From assembly GCA_903880855.1 (NCBI GenBank), contig CAIRQX010000085.1:1-35928 (forward strand): a stretch of DNA of 35,928 bases, read 5' to 3'. This document shows, in pieces, positions 32,992 through 35,928 of the stretch. This DNA is from an uncultured Burkholderiales bacterium. Its GTDB lineage: Bacteria; Pseudomonadota; Gammaproteobacteria; Burkholderiales; Burkholderiaceae_C. Position numbers and translations under genes: made by a program. Within the stretch, counting starts at the first letter, position 1, and every line of letters starts with the position of its first letter. The notes below the pieces were generated by a model. It saw only the letters and a program-made list of their open reading frames with translations. It had not been told where the DNA came from and did not search any database.

Positions 32992-34038
32992 ATGCCTGTG
33001 CAAGACCCCGCTCAACTGTTGCAAGCCCTGCGCCACGGTGACCCCGTCGAGCAACGCCGCGCCATGGCCAAGGCGATTACTTTGCTGGAGTCCACCCGCA
33101 ACGATCACCGCGTGTTGGCCGATGCCTTGTTGACATCGGTGTTGCCGCACAGTGGCAAGTCGTTTCGTTTGGGTATCAGCGGTGTGCCAGGCGTGGGTAA
33201 GTCCACCTTCATCGAAGCCTTGGGCCTTTTTCTTATTAGCAAAGGCCACCGAGTGGCGGTGTTGGCTGTCGACCCTTCTTCTAGTGTTTCGGGCGGATCT
33301 ATCTTGGGCGACAAAACCCGCATGGAGCATTTGTCTGTGCATCCGCAAGCCTATATCCGTCCAAGTCCTGCCAGTGGAACCTTAGGCGGTGTCTCAGAAA
33401 AAACCCGCGAATGCATGTTGGTCTGCGAAGCAGCCGGCTACGACGTGGTGATTGTCGAGACCGTTGGCGTGGGTCAGTCTGAGACCGCAGTAGCCAATAT
33501 GACCGACATGTTTTGTTTGATGCAGTTACCCAATGCAGGTGATGACTTACAAGCTATCAAAAAAGGCGTGATGGAGTTGGCCGATTTAGTCGTTATCAAC
33601 AAGGCCGATATTGACGGTGCTGCTGCTACCCGCGCTGAAGCGCAAATTACCAGTGCTTTGCGTTTGCTGGGTTTGCATGGCAATCCGCAAAACCAACACC
33701 ATGACTCCGCTTCTTGGCATCCCCAAGTGGTGCAACTCAGCGCGTTGCTGGGCCAAGGCTTGGATGCATTTTGGAATGCCGCCAGCGAATTTCAAAAACT
33801 CCAAATTGCCAACGGGCGCTTTGCGTCGCGCCGACAAAACCAAGCGCTGTCTTGGATGTGGGAACGTATAGAAGCCGGGCTCAAACATAACTTTCATGCG
33901 CAGCCAAAAGTTCAGGCTCAGTTGGCGGATATATGTGCACAAGTTATTTCAGGGCAATTGGCGCCCTCCACGGCGGCCAGACAACTACTTGCCATTGCCA
34001 ATGGTGAAAGCGCAAACGGGTTAGGCGATTCGCTATGA
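32992..34038 (+). CDS. meaB: Methylmalonyl-CoA mutase-associated GTPase MeaB
   Basis: MeaB (ArgK family, G3E GTPases) loads and protects the B12 cofactor of methylmalonyl-CoA mutase, using GTP hydrolysis to release damaged cofactor. The 348-residue protein has the P-loop GVPGVGKST (about 64-72), DPSSSVSGGSILGDKTRM (switch region), ETVGVGQSE and the NKAD base-recognition motif. A C-terminal helical arm follows, used in dimerisation. It lies 34 bases after the mutase gene, its known partner. The 69-base gap to pccB holds a small hairpin (TCCTGA/TCAGGA, 34059-34076) but no T-run. Confidence 0.95.
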   Translation: MPVQDPAQLLQALRHGDPVEQRRAMAKAITLLESTRNDHRVLADALLTSVLPHSGKSFRLGISGVPGVGKSTFIEALGLFLISKGHRVAVLAVDPSSSVSGGSILGDKTRMEHLSVHPQAYIRPSPASGTLGGVSEKTRECMLVCEAAGYDVVIVETVGVGQSETAVANMTDMFCLMQLPNAGDDLQAIKKGVMELADLVVINKADIDGAAATRAEAQITSALRLLGLHGNPQNQHHDSASWHPQVVQLSALLGQGLDAFWNAASEFQKLQIANGRFASRRQNQALSWMWERIEAGLKHNFHAQPKVQAQLADICAQVISGQLAPSTAARQLLAIANGESANGLGDSL

Positions 34039-34107
34039 AAAAGCCCCACAGACATTCATCCTGAGATCAATCAGGACTTAAAAAATTTAGACGGGAGTAA
34101 AAAAACT

Positions 34108-35640
34108 ATGCAAGACATTCTTGAACAACTAGAAGAAAAGCGCGCTGCCGCCCGAATGGGCGGAGGACAAAAGCGCATTGACGCGCAACACGCCAAAGGC
34201 AAGCTCACGGCACGCGAGCGCCTGGAGGTCTTGTTAGACGAAGGCACTTTCGAAGAGTGGGACATGTTCGTCGAGCACCGTTGCACCGACTTCGGTATGT
34301 CTGACCAAAAAATTCCAGGCGACGGTGTGGTCACTGGCTACGGCATGATCAACGGTCGCTTGGTGTTTGTGTATAGCCAAGACTTCACCGTTTACGGCGG
34401 CGCATTGTCTGAAACGCACGCCGAGAAGATTTGCAAAATCATGGACCAAGCCATGAAGGTCGGCGCGCCTGTCATCGGATTGAACGACTCTGGTGGTGCC
34501 CGCATTCAAGAAGGTGTGGCGTCGCTCGGCGGATATGCCGATGTTTTCCAACGCAACGTGATGGCCAGCGGTGTGGTACCGCAAATCAGTTTGATCATGG
34601 GCCCGTCAGCTGGTGGTGCGGTGTATTCGCCAGCTTTGACTGATTTCATCTTCATGGTGAAAGACAGCTCTTACATGTTTGTCACTGGCCCCGAAGTCGT
34701 CAAGACAGTGACGCACGAAGAAGTCAGCGCTGAAGAACTCGGTGGTGCCATCACCCACACCACCAAGAGCGGTGTGGCCGATATGGCGTTTAACAACGAT
34801 GTCGAAGCTTTGTTGATGTTGCGTCGGCTTTATAACTACTTGCCAGCGAACAACCGCGAAAAAGCGCCAGTGCGAAAAAGCGGTGATCCGACCGAGCGCA
34901 TGGACACCAGCCTAGACACCTTGGTGCCAGAAAATCCCAACAAGCCTTACGACATGAAAGAGCTGATCGTCAAAACCGTAGACGATGGCGACTTCTTCGA
35001 ACTGCAACCCGACTACGCGCAAAACATCTTGATCGGCTTTGCCCGTATGGACGGACAAACTGTCGGCATCGTCGCCAACCAACCTTTGGTCTTGGCAGGG
35101 TGCTTAGACATCAAGAGCTCTATCAAGGCCGCACGCTTTGTGCGTTTTTGTGATGCCTTCAATGTGCCTGTGATCACCTTTGTGGACGTGCCTGGTTTCA
35201 TGCCCGGAACCAGCCAAGAATACGGCGGCATCATCAAGCATGGCGCCAAGTTGCTCTATGCCTATGCCGAATGCACGGTGCCCAAAATCACGGTGATCAC
35301 CCGCAAAGCCTATGGTGGTGCCTATGACGTGATGGCTTCCAAACATCTGCGTGGTGACGTCAACTTTGCATGGCCCAATGCCGAGATTGCGGTGATGGGA
35401 GCCAAAGGTGCTGTGGAGATCATCTTCCGCGAAGACAAGGGCGATCCCGTAAAAATTGCTGCCAAAGAAGCCGAATACAAAGCGCGCTTCGCCAACCCAT
35501 TTGTGGCTGGTGCGCGCGGTTTTATTGACGACGTGATCCAACCTCATGAAACCCGTAAGCGCATTTGCCGCTCCTTGGTCATGCTCAAAGACAAAAAGAT
35601 TGATAACCCATGGCGCAAACACGGAAACATTCCGCTGTAA
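34108..35640 (+). CDS. pccB: Propionyl-CoA carboxylase, beta (carboxyltransferase) subunit
   Basis: PccB transfers CO2 from carboxybiotin to propionyl-CoA to give methylmalonyl-CoA. The 510-residue protein has the two crotonase-like halves of acyl-CoA carboxyltransferases: the N-terminal half with [21 protein letters not shown] and [16 protein letters not shown], the C-terminal half with [29 protein letters not shown] and [18 protein letters not shown] lies upstream of the ATG. Placement after mcm-meaB and directly before the biotin carboxylase subunit supports propionyl-CoA rather than acetyl-CoA as substrate. Confidence 0.95.
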   Translation: MQDILEQLEEKRAAARMGGGQKRIDAQHAKGKLTARERLEVLLDEGTFEEWDMFVEHRCTDFGMSDQKIPGDGVVTGYGMINGRLVFVYSQDFTVYGGALSETHAEKICKIMDQAMKVGAPVIGLNDSGGARIQEGVASLGGYADVFQRNVMASGVVPQISLIMGPSAGGAVYSPALTDFIFMVKDSSYMFVTGPEVVKTVTHEEVSAEELGGAITHTTKSGVADMAFNNDVEALLMLRRLYNYLPANNREKAPVRKSGDPTERMDTSLDTLVPENPNKPYDMKELIVKTVDDGDFFELQPDYAQNILIGFARMDGQTVGIVANQPLVLAGCLDIKSSIKAARFVRFCDAFNVPVITFVDVPGFMPGTSQEYGGIIKHGAKLLYAYAECTVPKITVITRKAYGGAYDVMASKHLRGDVNFAWPNAEIAVMGAKGAVEIIFREDKGDPVKIAAKEAEYKARFANPFVAGARGFIDDVIQPHETRKRICRSLVMLKDKKIDNPWRKHGNIPL

Positions 35641-35655
35641 GCCTAGGAGAGAAAT

Positions 35656-35928
35656 ATGTTTAAAAAAATACTGATCGCAAACCGTGGCGAAATCGCCTGC
35701 CGTGTCATGACTACGGCCCGCAAAATGGGCATACAGACAGTTGCCGTTTATTCTGAAGCCGACAAAGAAGCACGCCACGTGGCGATGGCCGATGAAGCCG
35801 TTTGCATCGGACCATCATCTTCGCGTGAGTCCTATTTGGTGGCCGACAAAATCATCGCCGCTGCCAAGCAAACGGGTGCCGAAGCGATCCACCCTGGGTA
35901 TGGTTTTTTAAGCGAGAACGCTGAGTTC
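35656..35928 (+). CDS. pccA: Propionyl-CoA/acyl-CoA carboxylase, alpha (biotin carboxylase) subunit, N-terminal part
   Basis: Only the first 91 codons lie in the window. They read [35 protein letters not shown] and end in [17 protein letters not shown], the unmistakable start of a biotin carboxylase domain. AGGAG (35645-35649) precedes the ATG by 6 bases. The full protein should carry biotin carboxylase and biotin-carrier domains and form the holoenzyme with PccB, whose gene ends 15 bases upstream. Confidence 0.92.
   Translation, partial: MFKKILIANRGEIACRVMTTARKMGIQTVAVYSEADKEARHVAMADEAVCIGPSSSRESYLVADKIIAAAKQTGAEAIHPGYGFLSENAEF

Noticed and set aside
34059-34076. Hairpin between meaB and pccB as a terminator
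   Set aside because: The stem is only 6 bp and no T-tract follows; the genes are expected to be cotranscribed.
1-35928. CRISPR array, insertion sequence, prophage or integrase
   Set aside because: I saw no regularly spaced direct repeats and no transposase, integrase or phage gene among the recognised proteins.

Overview
This window looks like chromosomal DNA of a betaproteobacterium, most likely a member of the Comamonadaceae (Burkholderiales). The pointers are the order thrS-infC-rpmI-rplT-pheS-pheT-ihfA-merR-tRNA-Pro, the pgeF-phaC-phaA-phaB block, and the protein sequences themselves. The genus is not fixed by what I can see. Coding density is high, and I see no transposase, integrase, phage gene or CRISPR array.

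Layout. (1) 1-498 is the 3' end of isocitrate lyase, followed by a 371-base intergenic stretch that carries an elaborate nested palindromic repeat (about 521-720) and the thrS leader. (2) 870-8695 is the translation block: threonyl-tRNA synthetase, IF-3 (start codon apparently AUC), bL35, bL20, PheS, PheT, IHF-alpha and a MerR-type regulator, then tRNA-Pro(GGG). Terminator-like hairpins lie just before thrS, between thrS and infC, before pheS, after ihfA and after the tRNA. (3) 8866-15904 is a more accessory stretch: a SAM methyltransferase, a beta-hydroxyacid dehydrogenase with an altered substrate loop, a class III aminotransferase, a bactofilin, and a TRAP transporter whose membrane subunits (dctQM) face the binding protein (dctP) tail to tail across a bidirectional terminator, plus a Nudix hydrolase. 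(4) 15916-23455 has an FAH-family hydrolase, pgeF, an antisense small membrane protein, the PHA synthesis genes phaC-phaA-phaB, tRNA-dihydrouridine synthase A and a DMT transporter. (5) 23467-30041 is an overlapping operon for a molybdopterin oxidoreductase and a soluble NAD-linked formate dehydrogenase, built from a NuoE-NuoF fusion and a NuoG/FdhA-type catalytic subunit. (6) 30050-35928 is a GntR/FCD regulator divergent from methylmalonyl-CoA mutase, meaB, pccB and the start of pccA.

How it works together. The metabolic genes suggest a heterotroph that handles small carbon compounds: the glyoxylate shunt (AceA), uptake of an organic acid by TRAP, formate oxidation to NADH, propionyl-CoA to succinyl-CoA conversion, and carbon storage as polyhydroxyalkanoate. 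Regulation visible in the DNA includes a TetR-like operator exactly between the -35 and -10 of dctP, two dyads over the mcm promoter next to its divergent GntR gene, and a terminator with an alternative pairing before pheS. I found no convincing wholly new system. The best candidates for follow-up are the composite palindrome, the leader attenuators, the uncharacterised dehydrogenase/aminotransferase pair and the molybdopterin oxidoreductase joined to the formate dehydrogenase operon.
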